This document shows, one piece after another, positions 5,635 through 5,635 of a DNA stretch of 5,635 nucleotides. The DNA comes from an uncultured Steroidobacteraceae bacterium. Its GTDB lineage: Bacteria; Pseudomonadota; Gammaproteobacteria; Steroidobacterales; Steroidobacteraceae. The stretch is taken from contig CATPBM010000175.1 in NCBI GenBank assembly GCA_955652625.1, forward strand, positions 1 through 5,635, in the 5' to 3' direction. Within the stretch, counting starts at the first letter, position 1, and each line of letters begins with the position of its first letter. Both the position numbers and the translations under genes were made by a program. A model generated the notes under the pieces. The model saw nothing but the letters and a program-made list of their open reading frames with translations, searched no databases and had not been told where the DNA came from.

Positions 5635-5635
5635 A

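Overview
The window comes from a GC-rich (about 70%) Gram-negative bacterium. GTG starts, purine-rich Shine-Dalgarno sites, a Sec signal peptide and the gene families suggest a proteobacterium. A gammaproteobacterium of the Xanthomonas/Steroidobacter kind is a guess from family resemblance only. No mobile element, tRNA, rRNA or CRISPR array is visible.

Layout. Bases 2-151 hold the C-terminal end of an unidentified protein on the + strand. A 137-bp gap (152-288) follows, with a striking long interrupted inverted repeat (224-287) directly in front of the next start codon. Then come two co-directional, probably co-transcribed genes: an isochorismatase-family cysteine hydrolase (289-849) and a GlxA-type transcriptional regulator with a DJ-1/PfpI domain and an AraC DNA-binding domain (859-1836). 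They converge, over 41 bp, on two tandem minus-strand genes for Thr-dependent isoaspartyl peptidase/L-asparaginase enzymes. The upstream copy (2807-3811) carries a signal peptide. The downstream copy (1878-2810) has none, and its GTG start overlaps the stop of the first. An 89-bp divergent promoter region (3812-3900) separates them from a + strand pyruvate carboxylase gene (from 3901).

At about 5520 the pyruvate carboxylase stops abruptly, at the beginning of its carboxyltransferase domain. The last 115 bases instead encode, on the minus strand, a fragment of an S9-family (prolyl oligopeptidase/DPP IV-like) peptidase. Hand-counted GC drops from about 74% in the 120 bases before the junction to about 58% after it. 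Both genes are cut at the same point, which indicates a real inversion/recombination breakpoint or a chimeric assembly.

How the parts may work together. The hydrolase-regulator pair looks like a small self-regulated catabolic or detoxifying unit, with the inverted repeat as candidate control site. The asparaginase pair would release aspartate from isoaspartyl peptides or asparagine in two compartments. Aspartate and the oxaloacetate made by pyruvate carboxylase meet in the same C4 pool, so a nitrogen/anaplerotic link is plausible but is only inference from position.
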